Part shown: positions 33,716-42,708 of the stretch, one piece after another
Layout: each line of letters opens with the position of its first letter
Position numbering within the stretch: the first letter of the stretch is position 1
Made by a program: the position numbers and the translations under genes
NCBI RefSeq assembly: GCF_005146945.1
Contig: NZ_SWMS01000004.1
Coordinates: 1-64,000 of the forward strand
Source: Prauserella endophytica
GTDB taxonomy: Bacteria; Actinomycetota; Actinomycetes; Mycobacteriales; Pseudonocardiaceae
Length of the DNA: 64,000 bases
Direction of reading: 5' to 3'
The notes under the pieces: model-generated
What the model was told of the DNA's origin: nothing
Seen by the model: only the letters and a program-made list of their open reading frames with translations
The model's database searches: none

Positions 33716-34588
33716 ATGCCCACCGAATCTCGTGTCGCTCACGTGCCCGCCACCGGCGCGCACGTGCTGATCGACTCCGACGGCGCCGCGATGGTGCGCA
33801 CGTCCGCGGGCCGGTTCCTGCGCCTGCAGGCGCCGCCGCCGGGGCTGTGGGACGTCCTCGCCGGGGACTCGGCCGGTGACGAGGCGACCGCGGCCTACCT
33901 CGCCGCGCTCCAGGAGGAGATGGCCTCACGTGAAGCCGCCGACGCTCAGCACCGGTGGCCGGCCTCCAAGCGCACGGTGGGACTGCTCGGATCCGGTGCC
34001 GTCATCGACGAGTTGGCCCAGGCACTGGGTGAATGGGAGGTGAGCACACAGCGGTACGCCACGAGCGCGCAATTGCTGGCGACTGGGCACCCGGGGCCGG
34101 ACGGTGAACCGGTGAACGGTGGGGGCGGGCCCGTAGCGTGCGATCTGGTGATCGCCTATGCGGACTCTGGTGCGGAGCGGGCCGACTGGGGCCGGCTGGA
34201 TGTCCTGCCGGGCGAGGGGGTGGCGTGGCTGCGCGCCTATCGGGAAGGCGAGAACTGTTTCGTCGATCCGATCGGCGTGACCGCTGAGGACCCGGGAAGC
34301 GAGCAGGTGCGGCGCCGGCGTTTGGCGGCCAGCCTCGTGCCCGGACAGTTGGCCGCCTGGCAGCGGGCGGCCCCCGCCGACGGCAGGCCGATACCGTCCA
34401 GCGCGCGCACCTTCCTGGTCGGCCGCATCCTCGCCGTTGCCTTGGCGTGGGCGCAGGAGACCGCGCTGCTGGAGGAGTACCGGCAGACGCTGTGGACGTT
34501 CGTACCGGCGACCGGCACGGTCAGCGAACACCCTGTCCTGGGCTACGCCCCGCCGTATGTGCCCGATGAGCCGGTGATCCGACGGTGA
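33716..34588 (+). CDS. RiPP leader-binding partner (RRE plus ThiF/E1-like), cyclodehydratase C protein
   Basis: A 290-residue protein. Residues 5-75 show a PqqD-like RiPP recognition element (HVLIDSDGAAMVRTSAGRFL, then GLWDVLAG). A degenerate Rossmann/E1-like domain begins at about 88 (VGLLGSGAVIDELAQAL) and contains DLVIAYADSG and VAWLRAYREGENCFVDPIGV. The zinc Cys pairs of active ThiF enzymes are absent. In azole RiPP systems such proteins bind the leader and activate the YcaO partner. Its stop overlaps the next start (TGATG). Assignment rests on context plus these partial motifs. Confidence 0.7.
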   Translation: MPTESRVAHVPATGAHVLIDSDGAAMVRTSAGRFLRLQAPPPGLWDVLAGDSAGDEATAAYLAALQEEMASREAADAQHRWPASKRTVGLLGSGAVIDELAQALGEWEVSTQRYATSAQLLATGHPGPDGEPVNGGGGPVACDLVIAYADSGAERADWGRLDVLPGEGVAWLRAYREGENCFVDPIGVTAEDPGSEQVRRRRLAASLVPGQLAAWQRAAPADGRPIPSSARTFLVGRILAVALAWAQETALLEEYRQTLWTFVPATGTVSEHPVLGYAPPYVPDEPVIRR

Positions 34589-35577
34589 TGACACCCGTGC
34601 AGCCACGCGAGCATGTGTGCCGCATGCGCGACGGCACCGAGCTTCGAGGGCAGTTCTGGGAGTGCACGGCCCCGGCCGGCTTGGTCGTGATCCGAACCCC
34701 CTACGACGCGCGGCAGCACGCGGCGACGGCGAGATCCTGGTCGGCGCGCGGCTACCACTGCCTGATCCAGGACGTCCGCGGACGGTACCGGTCCGGCGGC
34801 GACTGGGCCCCCTACCAGCACGAGGAGGACGATGGGGGCCAGGTGCTCGCCCAGCTGGGCCGCGAGCACCCTCGACTGCCGATCGTGCTGTTCGGCGCGT
34901 CCTATGCCGCGCACGCGGCCCTGGAAGCCGCTCGCGGCGCGGCACACGCCGGCAGCGGCACCGTCGCGGCGGTGATCGTGCTCGTCCCGGCGCTGGGACT
35001 CGCCGAGACCGCGTGGGACAGCTCAGGTACTCCGCAGATCTGGCATCGAATCGGATGGTGGCACGAACACGGCCGCACCCGCTACGCCCAGAACCCGCTG
35101 TCCACGGCCGAACTCGCCAGGCGCACAGCGCAAGCCGGCAACGCCGGTGTTGTCGATGCCGCGAAGAACTGGGGCTGGACACCACACGCGCTAGCACAAT
35201 GGCAGCGGCTTTGGCAGGCCGAACGGATCGACCTGGCCGCACGCTACCCCCTCGATGTCCCGCTGCTGGTGATCAGCGGCGAGGACGACTTCTTCGACAA
35301 CGACGCCCGTCGCCTAGCGCGCACCTGGACCGCGGCGAGTCACTTCGTCACCGGGCCCTGGGGACACGGGCTGGCCGGAGACATCGCCGACCCCGAGCTG
35401 CGGAGCCGTTTCCGCGCCGCCGGCGGCCTGGGCGGCATCATCGAGGCGTGGCTGGCGGCCCACGACCTGCCCGGCACCGCGGCGGCGTGGACCGAGCCCC
35501 TGCGGTGCGTGCCTCACTCTCGCTCGACGCTCGATCCCGCCGAGATGGCGTGGCGTCACGAAAGGACCGCACCATGA
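34588..35577 (+). CDS. CocE/NonD (S15-like) alpha/beta hydrolase
   Basis: A 329-residue hydrolase. RMRDGTELRGQFW and VVIRTPYDARQHAATARSWS match the Xaa-Pro dipeptidyl-peptidase/cocaine-esterase N-terminal region. The nucleophile elbow is GASYAA, an oxyanion region is QDVRGRYRSGGDW, the acid lies near SGEDDFFD, and the base is in GPWGHG. The C-terminal jelly-roll domain of full S15 enzymes is absent. ATG 34588 overlaps the previous stop, and the stop overlaps the YcaO start (ATGA). Embedded in the maturation operon, it may cleave the leader or hydrolyse an ester/amide in the product. Confidence 0.8.
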   Translation: MTPVQPREHVCRMRDGTELRGQFWECTAPAGLVVIRTPYDARQHAATARSWSARGYHCLIQDVRGRYRSGGDWAPYQHEEDDGGQVLAQLGREHPRLPIVLFGASYAAHAALEAARGAAHAGSGTVAAVIVLVPALGLAETAWDSSGTPQIWHRIGWWHEHGRTRYAQNPLSTAELARRTAQAGNAGVVDAAKNWGWTPHALAQWQRLWQAERIDLAARYPLDVPLLVISGEDDFFDNDARRLARTWTAASHFVTGPWGHGLAGDIADPELRSRFRAAGGLGGIIEAWLAAHDLPGTAAAWTEPLRCVPHSRSTLDPAEMAWRHERTAP

Positions 35578-37013
35578 CCCCCGTCGACATCGGCCGACCG
35601 CGTGAGCACGCCGCGGGTGAGTTCCCGACGCCAGCACCGCACCGCCAGCGCGTGCTGCCCGTCGAGGCGCTGGTAGACCCGGTGTGCGGCGTCATCCGCT
35701 CTGTCCGCCAGGTGCCACACCCCGCCGGTGCGCCCACCGCCTACCTCGCCTTGACCGCGGCCGTCTCGGACGCCCGCCGGCTGGGCGAATGGCCGGCTGA
35801 CCGCGTGTCCTTGGGCACCTCCTTCGGCGACGTGGAACAGGCCCGCATCGCGGCAGTCGCCGAAGGCGTCGAACGGTACTGCGGCAACTGGCTCCCCGCC
35901 GAGCTTCCCGCCGGGGAACTACGCATCGCGACCAGGGCCCAGCTGCTCGACGATGCGCTCACTCCCATCCCACTGAGTGCGCTGCCGGTGTTCGCCCCGT
36001 GGCAATACGACCGGGAGAACTTCCCCTACGAGCGACTCACCGAGCACACGCCCACACTGTGGGCCCGCTGCACCGACGAGCACGACGCAGACGTGTGGGT
36101 CCCTGCCTCACTGGTCTACCTGAACTGGCGGCAATCCCGATTCCGGCAGCTGCCCCGCATCCATCACCTCAACTACGCGGGCATCGCCACCGGACAAGGC
36201 ACGCAGGACGCCCGCGACCGCGGCGTACTGGAGATCATCGAACGCGACGCGCTCGAAGTGTGGTGGCACCTCGATGGACCCACGATCGGCATCGACCCCG
36301 CCAGTGTGCCCGGCCTCGCGGACGATCTCGACGGCAGCAGCCTGACCGTGTCGCTGGTGGCCATGCCCTCGGAGTTCGCTCCCGCCGTAGCCGCTCTCGT
36401 GCACGATCGGGACCGTGGCTTGTACGCGGCGGGATTCTCCGCCGCCCTCGACCCGGCACAAGCCGCCCGCAAAGCCGTCCTGGAAGCCGTGCACACCTGG
36501 ATCTACACCCAAGGCTGCACGAGCGCCGACGGGTGGGTGTTCCGTGCCGTCGAACAGGGTCTGCTGGCCCGGGGCCTGTACCTCGATTTCCGCGAGGACG
36601 CACGTTATCTCGACGCCGCGGGTCAGCACTGCGAGCACATCATCGACCTCGGCGCGCATGTCCAACTCTGGCTCGATCCCCGCGTCCACGCCGAGGCGCG
36701 CCGGTTTGCCGCTCCGGCCGGCGGGATACGCCCGATCACCGACCTGCCGGCGGTGACCATGGACGAGGTCTACCAACGTCTGCGCGCACGCGGACATGGC
36801 ATCCTCACCCGAGACCTGACCACCAGCGACATCCGCCGCACCTCGTTGCGCGTCGTCCGGACCATCATCACCGGTCTTGTCCCCAACGCGCCGGCAGCCT
36901 TCGCCTACCTCGGCATGTCCCGCTTCGAGCAGGCCGCCCTCGACCGGGGATGGCGCACCTCATGGGATGGCAGCCCGGCAGACCTCACCTTCATTCCGCC
37001 CCCGCATATGTAG
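35574..37013 (+). CDS. YcaO cyclodehydratase (azoline-forming)
   Basis: A 479-residue YcaO-domain enzyme. ATP/Mg motifs are ARIAAVAEGVERYCG (90-104, Glu97, Glu100) and NYAGIATGQG followed by GVLEIIERDALEVWW (217-231, Glu220, Glu223). A proline-rich end, FIPPPHM, resembles the PxPxP C-terminus needed by azoline-forming YcaOs. These enzymes phosphorylate the backbone amide and cyclise Ser/Thr/Cys onto it. With the RRE/ThiF-like partner at 33716 and the dehydrogenase at 37023 it forms a BCD azole synthetase. ATG 35574 is coupled to the hydrolase stop. Confidence 0.92.
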   Translation: MTPVDIGRPREHAAGEFPTPAPHRQRVLPVEALVDPVCGVIRSVRQVPHPAGAPTAYLALTAAVSDARRLGEWPADRVSLGTSFGDVEQARIAAVAEGVERYCGNWLPAELPAGELRIATRAQLLDDALTPIPLSALPVFAPWQYDRENFPYERLTEHTPTLWARCTDEHDADVWVPASLVYLNWRQSRFRQLPRIHHLNYAGIATGQGTQDARDRGVLEIIERDALEVWWHLDGPTIGIDPASVPGLADDLDGSSLTVSLVAMPSEFAPAVAALVHDRDRGLYAAGFSAALDPAQAARKAVLEAVHTWIYTQGCTSADGWVFRAVEQGLLARGLYLDFREDARYLDAAGQHCEHIIDLGAHVQLWLDPRVHAEARRFAAPAGGIRPITDLPAVTMDEVYQRLRARGHGILTRDLTTSDIRRTSLRVVRTIITGLVPNAPAAFAYLGMSRFEQAALDRGWRTSWDGSPADLTFIPPPHM

Positions 37014-37022
37014 GCCCCGCCA

Positions 37023-38135
37023 ATGACCCCCGTGACCACAGGCACCCCCACAGACAGCACCCAGCGGCATGCGGCACCGGCGATGTGGAGTCTCCCGGCG
37101 CCCCTGGCACGCGCCCTCACTCCGGAGAGTCCCGGGCCACCGGTGGCACCCGGACCCCGGGTCAACCCATGGCAGGGGGCCGGAGCGGTGCCCGTCGCCA
37201 TCCCTGAGCGTCTGCGGAGCCTGTTCGATGGTTTGTGGCGCAGCCCCGGTTACCACCACCTGCCCGACGGTACCGTCACCAGCATCCGGCAACGGCCGGT
37301 GCCGTCGGCCGGAGCCGCCTACCCGGTGCACACCCATCTCGTCGTCGGCAGCGCGGGCCTCGACGGTCTGGACCCAGGCCGCTACCTCTACGACCACGAG
37401 AACGGGCATCTCCTGCGCCGGGTCGCGGCCCGCGAACCTGCCACCGGATGGGACATCGAGCGCGCCCGGCCCGCCACCGCGCAGACCACACTGGTGCTGA
37501 CCGTACAGCCCGGCCGCAGTTTCGGACGGTATCGCCACCGCGCGTGGCCGCTCTGGATCGCCGATGTCGCCTATGCGCAGACGGCGGTGGAGTTTCTCAT
37601 CACCCAGCACCTGAAGACCTCGACCGGTCCTGGGCCGCTGCTGCGGGCACTGCTCGGTGTTCCGCGCGCGGCCTGCGCTCAGCCGTGGCTGAGCCGAGGG
37701 CTCGTTCCCGAGATCCCGCTGGCGGCGGTCGAACTTCCTCCATCGTGGACAGTCGACGCCGACCGCAGCCATGCGTTGGCCACCCGGCGCTCTCCGGCGC
37801 TCAGCGAGTTCGAACAGGCCACCGGCCGTCGCCCTGAGCCGCGTGCCGTGGAGGTCGCGCGCCTGTCCGGGCAGGGCTGGGTTCTCGGGGCGGACCGGGT
37901 CGAGACGTGGTCGGTGCCCGCGCAGGCCCCGGCTCAGGACATCGCCGGGGCCGTGTGGCAGGCGCATCGTCGCGCCGCGTCACTGTGCTACGACGGAACG
38001 CTGTCGGGCCGGTGGCGGAGCCGGCCGATCTCCGGAATCGCCGCCGGCCATGGGCGCTGGATCACACATGCCCTCGCGATGCTGCCGGCGTCCGGGCACC
38101 GTCACACGAACGATGCCCAGGAGGCCTGCGCATGA
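37023..38135 (+). CDS. SagB/ThcOx-type FMN azoline dehydrogenase
   Basis: A 370-residue nitroreductase-fold protein. The signature RQRPVPSAGAAYPVHTHLVV (FMN contact) is followed by GRYLYDHENGHLLRR and RHRAWPLWIADVAYAQTAVE. SagB-type enzymes oxidise azolines to aromatic azoles with FMN. The region from about 230 to 370 is more divergent. It begins 9 nt after the YcaO stop, and its stop overlaps the exporter start (ATGA). It implies that at least one mature ring is an azole. Confidence 0.88.
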   Translation: MTPVTTGTPTDSTQRHAAPAMWSLPAPLARALTPESPGPPVAPGPRVNPWQGAGAVPVAIPERLRSLFDGLWRSPGYHHLPDGTVTSIRQRPVPSAGAAYPVHTHLVVGSAGLDGLDPGRYLYDHENGHLLRRVAAREPATGWDIERARPATAQTTLVLTVQPGRSFGRYRHRAWPLWIADVAYAQTAVEFLITQHLKTSTGPGPLLRALLGVPRAACAQPWLSRGLVPEIPLAAVELPPSWTVDADRSHALATRRSPALSEFEQATGRRPEPRAVEVARLSGQGWVLGADRVETWSVPAQAPAQDIAGAVWQAHRRAASLCYDGTLSGRWRSRPISGIAAGHGRWITHALAMLPASGHRHTNDAQEACA

Positions 38136-39787
38136 TGATCGTGCGCGAGCTGTGGCGCGAAGCGGCCCGGTTCCCTGCCGCACTGGCGTGGAGCATCGCC
38201 CTACTGGTGCTCGTCTTCGCCACCCATGTCGGCCAGGCTGTGGCGATCGCGTGGTCCATGTCGGCGGTCCTGGACGGGCAGGCGCAGGACGTGCTCGTGG
38301 CGCTGGGAGCCATCGTCGGGATCGCGCTGGCCCGCCTGGTGCTCTCGCTGGTTCAAACCTCGGCGGCGGCGCGGCTGGGCGGACAGGTGCGGAAAACGAT
38401 CCGCCGCCGGGCGATGCGGGCCGCGCTGGTTCCCGACCGCCTGCACGACACGACCGTCCGGGACGGATCGATGCGGGCAAGCCTCGGCGATGGGATCGAT
38501 GGCACCGACGCGTACGTATCGAAGTACATCCCGGTCATCGCTCAGCTCTTCGTCACCTGTCCACTGGTGATCATCGCCGTGATGGTGCTGTCACCATGGG
38601 CGGGCCTGTGCGTGGCTGCCGGGGTCGTGCTCGCCCTGGCCGGGCCGATGGCGTGGAAGCGGATGATGGCCCGGCGCGGACTCGATCATTGGGGCAGCTA
38701 CGAAGCTGTCAGCGCCGACCTGCTCGAATCCCTGCGGGGCATGTCCACACTACGCACGCTTGGGGACGTCTCCGGCACCCGACGGCGCTTGCACGCACGC
38801 TCCGAAGCATTGCGACGAGCCACCGAACGAGTCATGCGGGTGTCGCTGGCCGAGACGGGGGTGACGGACTTCGCGATCCAAGCCGGAGTCGTCGCCGCAG
38901 CGGGCGCCGCGATCGTCCACGCCGTCACCGGGCAACCGCCTGCCGTCGAGGTCTACCTGATCTTGTTGCTCGTCTCCGAAGCGTTCCGTCCGATCCGGGA
39001 GCTCTCCCGCCACTGGCATGCGGGGTTCCTCGGGCTGACCGCGATCCCCGGCCTGGCCAGGATCGGTGCCTTCGCCGGGGCGGCAGACACGGCACAGCCC
39101 ACCCCGGCGGCGGGTGCGGGCGGCGCGGTCTCACCCGAGCAGGCCAGGCAGTTGCGGGTGAGGGCGCTGAGCTTCCGTTACGCCGACTCGGACGGCCCGG
39201 TACTCGACGGTCTCGATCTGACCGCGCGCAGGGGCACGCTGAGCGCCATCGTCGGCCCCTCGGGGGCAGGTAAATCGACCCTGTTCGACCTCCTACTCGG
39301 GTTTCTCACCCCGGATGCCGGAACGATCGACCTGGACGGGCGGCCACTGCGGGGCGATGACATCGCGGTGGTTTCCCAACGGCCGGTGCTCTTCGCCGGG
39401 ACCATCCGCGACAACCTCGCCGTCACCGGGACCGTAGCGGAATCCGAGCTCATCGCTGCCTGCCGTGCCGCCGGCATCCTCGAGGAGATCCAGGCGTTTC
39501 CCCGCGGCTTCGACACCGAGGTCACCGAAGCAGGGTCGAGCCTGTCCGGCGGGCAACGCCAACGACTCGCCCTGGCCCGCGCGCTGCTGGCGCACCGGCC
39601 GGTTTTGCTCGTGGACGAACCGACGAGCGCCCTGGATCCCGTCCGCGCCGCCGACGTGATCGAGACACTGCACCGGGTCGCCGCCGAGCGCATCGTGATC
39701 ATGATCAGCCACCGACCCGAAACACTCACCGGGGTGGACAACGTGCTGCGGCTGAACTCCGGTCAGCTGGACAGGAGCACCCGGTGA
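38132..39787 (+). CDS. ABC exporter half-transporter 1 (CydD/IrtA-like)
   Basis: A 551-residue type-I exporter half: about six helices in 1-310, then an ATPase domain. Walker A is GPSGAGKST, the signature is LSGGQRQR, Walker B is VLLVDEPTSALD, and the switch is MISHRPE. Coupled to the second half by GTGA, it forms a heterodimer. Such pairs export peptides or, in IrtAB-type systems, import and reduce siderophores. In the RiPP operon it most likely exports the finished peptide. Confidence 0.88.
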   Translation: MMIVRELWREAARFPAALAWSIALLVLVFATHVGQAVAIAWSMSAVLDGQAQDVLVALGAIVGIALARLVLSLVQTSAAARLGGQVRKTIRRRAMRAALVPDRLHDTTVRDGSMRASLGDGIDGTDAYVSKYIPVIAQLFVTCPLVIIAVMVLSPWAGLCVAAGVVLALAGPMAWKRMMARRGLDHWGSYEAVSADLLESLRGMSTLRTLGDVSGTRRRLHARSEALRRATERVMRVSLAETGVTDFAIQAGVVAAAGAAIVHAVTGQPPAVEVYLILLLVSEAFRPIRELSRHWHAGFLGLTAIPGLARIGAFAGAADTAQPTPAAGAGGAVSPEQARQLRVRALSFRYADSDGPVLDGLDLTARRGTLSAIVGPSGAGKSTLFDLLLGFLTPDAGTIDLDGRPLRGDDIAVVSQRPVLFAGTIRDNLAVTGTVAESELIAACRAAGILEEIQAFPRGFDTEVTEAGSSLSGGQRQRLALARALLAHRPVLLVDEPTSALDPVRAADVIETLHRVAAERIVIMISHRPETLTGVDNVLRLNSGQLDRSTR

Positions 39788-41559
39788 CCACGATCCCTTC
39801 ACCGCGCACCTTCCGTGCGCTGCTGCCGGTGCTCCGCCCCGAATGGCGGGGCATGCTCGGGAGCTATCTCATCGGCACCGCCAGTGCCATGGCGCTGGCG
39901 GCCTTGTCGGTCCTGACCGCGTGGGCCGTAGGTCACGCGGTCGTCGAGCGCGCCCTGCCCGGGTTGGGATGGTGGATCGTACTGACCGGCCTCGTCGTGG
40001 TGCGGACAGTGCTGACCTGGCGGGAAATGGATGTCTCCCACGCCCTGGCCTACCGCGTGCTGGCACGACTGCGGATGGCGCTCTTCGACGCCTACGCACG
40101 CAGTGTCCCAGGCCGGCGCCGTGAGCATTCCGGACATGCCGCGAGTGTGGCGATGGACGACATCGAGAAGCTGGAGTTCTTCTACGCCCACACGATCGCC
40201 CAACTCGGGGCCTCCATCACCGTGTTCCTCACCTGCCTGGCCACCGCGTTCGCACTACTGCCCGAAGCGGGCATCGTCCTGCTCGCGGGTAGCGTCCTCG
40301 TCGCCACCAGCGCGTTCTACGGAGCCGGAGCCATCCGGCGGCTGGGCGCGGCCGAACAACACGAACGCTCCTCATTGTCAGTACGGATCGTCGACGCGCT
40401 CGGCGCCCTGCGTGAAGTTCTGGCCTACGGTCTCACCTCGCGCATCATCGCCGACACCATCGACGCCACCACCCGGATCACCACGATCGCCCGGCGACGC
40501 GAACTGCTGACGCAACTGGTCACCGCCATTCGCGAGTTCATCGTCACCGCTGTCGTCATCGGCGTGATCGCTACCAGCGCTTTCGCCGCCGGGGTGCTCT
40601 CCGGCACTGCCGAGCCGCGACTGTCCCCGGCGCTGCTGCCAGCCCTGGTCGCGCTCGCCCTCGCGGGAGTCCTCGCCACCACCGACGCGACGACCACCCT
40701 CACCCAGCTGCACCCACTGGTGGCCAGTGCCCAGCGTGTCGCTGACGGCATCAACCGGCCCCCGGTCGTCACCGCGCCGACCTCGCCGCGGCCGCTCCCC
40801 GACGGGCCGCTGGGCCTGCGGTTCCGTGACGTGTCCTTCTCCTACGACGACCGGCCACCAACACTGTCGTCCTGGTCAGCGGACATCGCTGCCGGCGAGC
40901 ACGTGGGCTTGACCGGACCCTCGGGTTCCGGCAAGAGCACCCTCATCGCCCTCGCCGCACGACTGTGGGACCCGTCGTCGGGCAGCATCGAACTCGTCGA
41001 CCGCGACGGCGCGACCCTGCCGATCAACCAGATCGACGACACAGCCCTCCGAGGGGCGGTCGCCCTGGTTGATCAGGACGCAACCTTGTTCCACGGCACC
41101 GTCCGCGACAATCTCCTCCGCGGCACCACGCCGTTACCCGACGACGAGCTGACAGTGATACTCCGCCGGGTAGGTACCGCCGAGTCGATAGGTCTCGACG
41201 ACGACCTCGGCCAAAGCGGGCTCCGGCTCTCCGGCGGACAGCAAGCCCGCCTCTGCCTCGCCCGCGCCCTCGTCCGCCAGCCCCGGATCCTGCTCGTGGA
41301 CGAGGTCACTGCCAGCCTCGACCCCGACACCGAACACGCGATCTCAAACGTCATCGCCGACTTCACCGGCACCGCCCTCATCGCCTCGCACCGTGCCGAG
41401 ACCCTCAGCAGACTCGACCGCAGCATCGACATCGGCGCCGGACACACCCACCACGCCACCACTGATGCCGCAGCCACCAGGGACCATGACCCACCGGATC
41501 CCAAGAAGCCAGGACCCGAAAGGTCCCCGGGGCCGTCACCGTCGGCCATGCCGCACTGA
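39784..41559 (+). CDS. ABC exporter half-transporter 2 (CydC/IrtB-like)
   Basis: A 591-residue half-transporter: a membrane domain (about 15-310), then an ATPase domain. Walker A is GPSGSGKST, the signature is LSGGQQAR, Walker B is ILLVDEVTASLD with Val where many have Pro, and the switch is IASHRAE. GTG 39784 overlaps the first half's stop. The last 24 bp overlap the convergent Mce ATPase gene, marking the right end of the RiPP cluster. Confidence 0.88.
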   Translation: MTTIPSPRTFRALLPVLRPEWRGMLGSYLIGTASAMALAALSVLTAWAVGHAVVERALPGLGWWIVLTGLVVVRTVLTWREMDVSHALAYRVLARLRMALFDAYARSVPGRRREHSGHAASVAMDDIEKLEFFYAHTIAQLGASITVFLTCLATAFALLPEAGIVLLAGSVLVATSAFYGAGAIRRLGAAEQHERSSLSVRIVDALGALREVLAYGLTSRIIADTIDATTRITTIARRRELLTQLVTAIREFIVTAVVIGVIATSAFAAGVLSGTAEPRLSPALLPALVALALAGVLATTDATTTLTQLHPLVASAQRVADGINRPPVVTAPTSPRPLPDGPLGLRFRDVSFSYDDRPPTLSSWSADIAAGEHVGLTGPSGSGKSTLIALAARLWDPSSGSIELVDRDGATLPINQIDDTALRGAVALVDQDATLFHGTVRDNLLRGTTPLPDDELTVILRRVGTAESIGLDDDLGQSGLRLSGGQQARLCLARALVRQPRILLVDEVTASLDPDTEHAISNVIADFTGTALIASHRAETLSRLDRSIDIGAGHTHHATTDAAATRDHDPPDPKKPGPERSPGPSPSAMPH

Positions 41560-42621
41560 GTGGGTCGATGGCCGCGGGCCGCGCGGCCGTTGCCCGGCTA
41601 CGGTGCCCTCATCGTGTTGGTGAGTTCCGGCATGTCGGCGGTCTTCTCCGGACAACGACGCGAGGACGGCTTCTTGCGCCGTCTCCGGCAGCGTATGGAG
41701 CAGCTGCATGACGCGGTCCAGTCGTCTGCGGCCACCAGCACGGTCGGGCAGGCCCGGAGTGGGTCGCATCTGTGGTGGTACACCGGTGACCTCCTCGACA
41801 CCACCCGAGCCGTGACCGGCTTCGAACAGCGCCTTCTCGGCGGCCAGGGTCGCACTGTCCTTTTCCTCGGACATGCCGATCGGCCCGTCCATCCGTCCGT
41901 TGAGGAACTGCCTCACCACCGGCTCCTCGGATGTCAGGAGCAGTTCCCTCGGCCCGAACATGACCAGCTCCTTGCGGAAGAGCATGCCGATGTTGTCCGG
42001 CACCGTCCGGGCGAGGTTGATGTTGTGCGTGACGATCAGGAAGGTCGCGTCGATCTGTGCGTTCACGTCGAGGAACAGTTGTGAGATGTAGGTGGTGCGT
42101 ACCGGGTCGAGGCCGGAGTCGGGCTCGTCCACGAGAATGATCTGCGGGTCGAGCACCAGCGCGCGCGCCAGGCCGGCGCGCTTGCGCATCCCACCGGAGA
42201 TCTCGCCGGGCAGCTTGCGGTCCGCGCCGGTGAGGCCGGTCATGTCCAGCTTCTCCAGCACAATCCGCCGTATCTCGGTCTCGGACTTGCGAGTGTGTTC
42301 ACGCAGAGGAAAGGCCACGTTGTCGAACAGGTTCATGGAACCGAACAGCGCGCCGTCCTGGAACAGCACACCGAACAGCTTGCGCGCCTCGTACAGCTGG
42401 CGTTCCGAGCAGGTCACGATGTCGACGCCGTTGACGATGCATCGGCCTCGCTCTGGTTTGAGCAGCCCGATCATCGACTTGAGGAACACGGACTTGCCCG
42501 TGCCGGATGGCCCGAGCAGGGCCGACACCTCGCCGGCGGGCAAGGTCAGCGTCACATCACGCCAGATGTTCTGGTTTCCGAAGGACTTCGTCAGTCCTTC
42601 GACGACCACTTCGGCTCCCAC
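41536..42621 (-). CDS. Mce transport system ATPase (Mkl/MceG-like)
   Basis: A 361-residue ATPase. Walker A is GPSGTGKSV, a Mce/MlaF-typical LFGVLFQDGALFGSMNLFDN Q-loop follows, the signature is ISGGMRKR, Walker B is IILVDEPDSGLD, and VTHNIN is the switch. The C-terminal extension after residue 250 is Arg/Ala-rich. MceG powers lipid or sterol import by Mce complexes. No yrbE or mce genes lie here, so it serves a locus elsewhere, as orphan mceG genes often do. Its 3' end overlaps the RiPP exporter gene by 24 bp on the opposite strand. Confidence 0.9.
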   Translation of the reverse strand: MGAEVVVEGLTKSFGNQNIWRDVTLTLPAGEVSALLGPSGTGKSVFLKSMIGLLKPERGRCIVNGVDIVTCSERQLYEARKLFGVLFQDGALFGSMNLFDNVAFPLREHTRKSETEIRRIVLEKLDMTGLTGADRKLPGEISGGMRKRAGLARALVLDPQIILVDEPDSGLDPVRTTYISQLFLDVNAQIDATFLIVTHNINLARTVPDNIGMLFRKELVMFGPRELLLTSEEPVVRQFLNGRMDGPIGMSEEKDSATLAAEKALFEAGHGSGGVEEVTGVPPQMRPTPGLPDRAGGRRRLDRVMQLLHTLPETAQEAVLASLSGEDRRHAGTHQHDEGTVAGQRPRGPRPSTHSVRHGRR

Positions 42622-42708
42622 ACGAATCTCCTGATGTGCTCGGCAATGGGCGGCTGGGTGACTGCCGGGCCTCGGCCTGCCCGGCTGCTTGCTGTCGTGG
42701 GCGGGGCG

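Noticed and set aside
34617..35573. Extension of the YcaO frame through the hydrolase gene
   Set aside because: YcaO homology starts near 35574, where an ATGA overlap gives a natural start; the hydrolase is the real gene in this interval.
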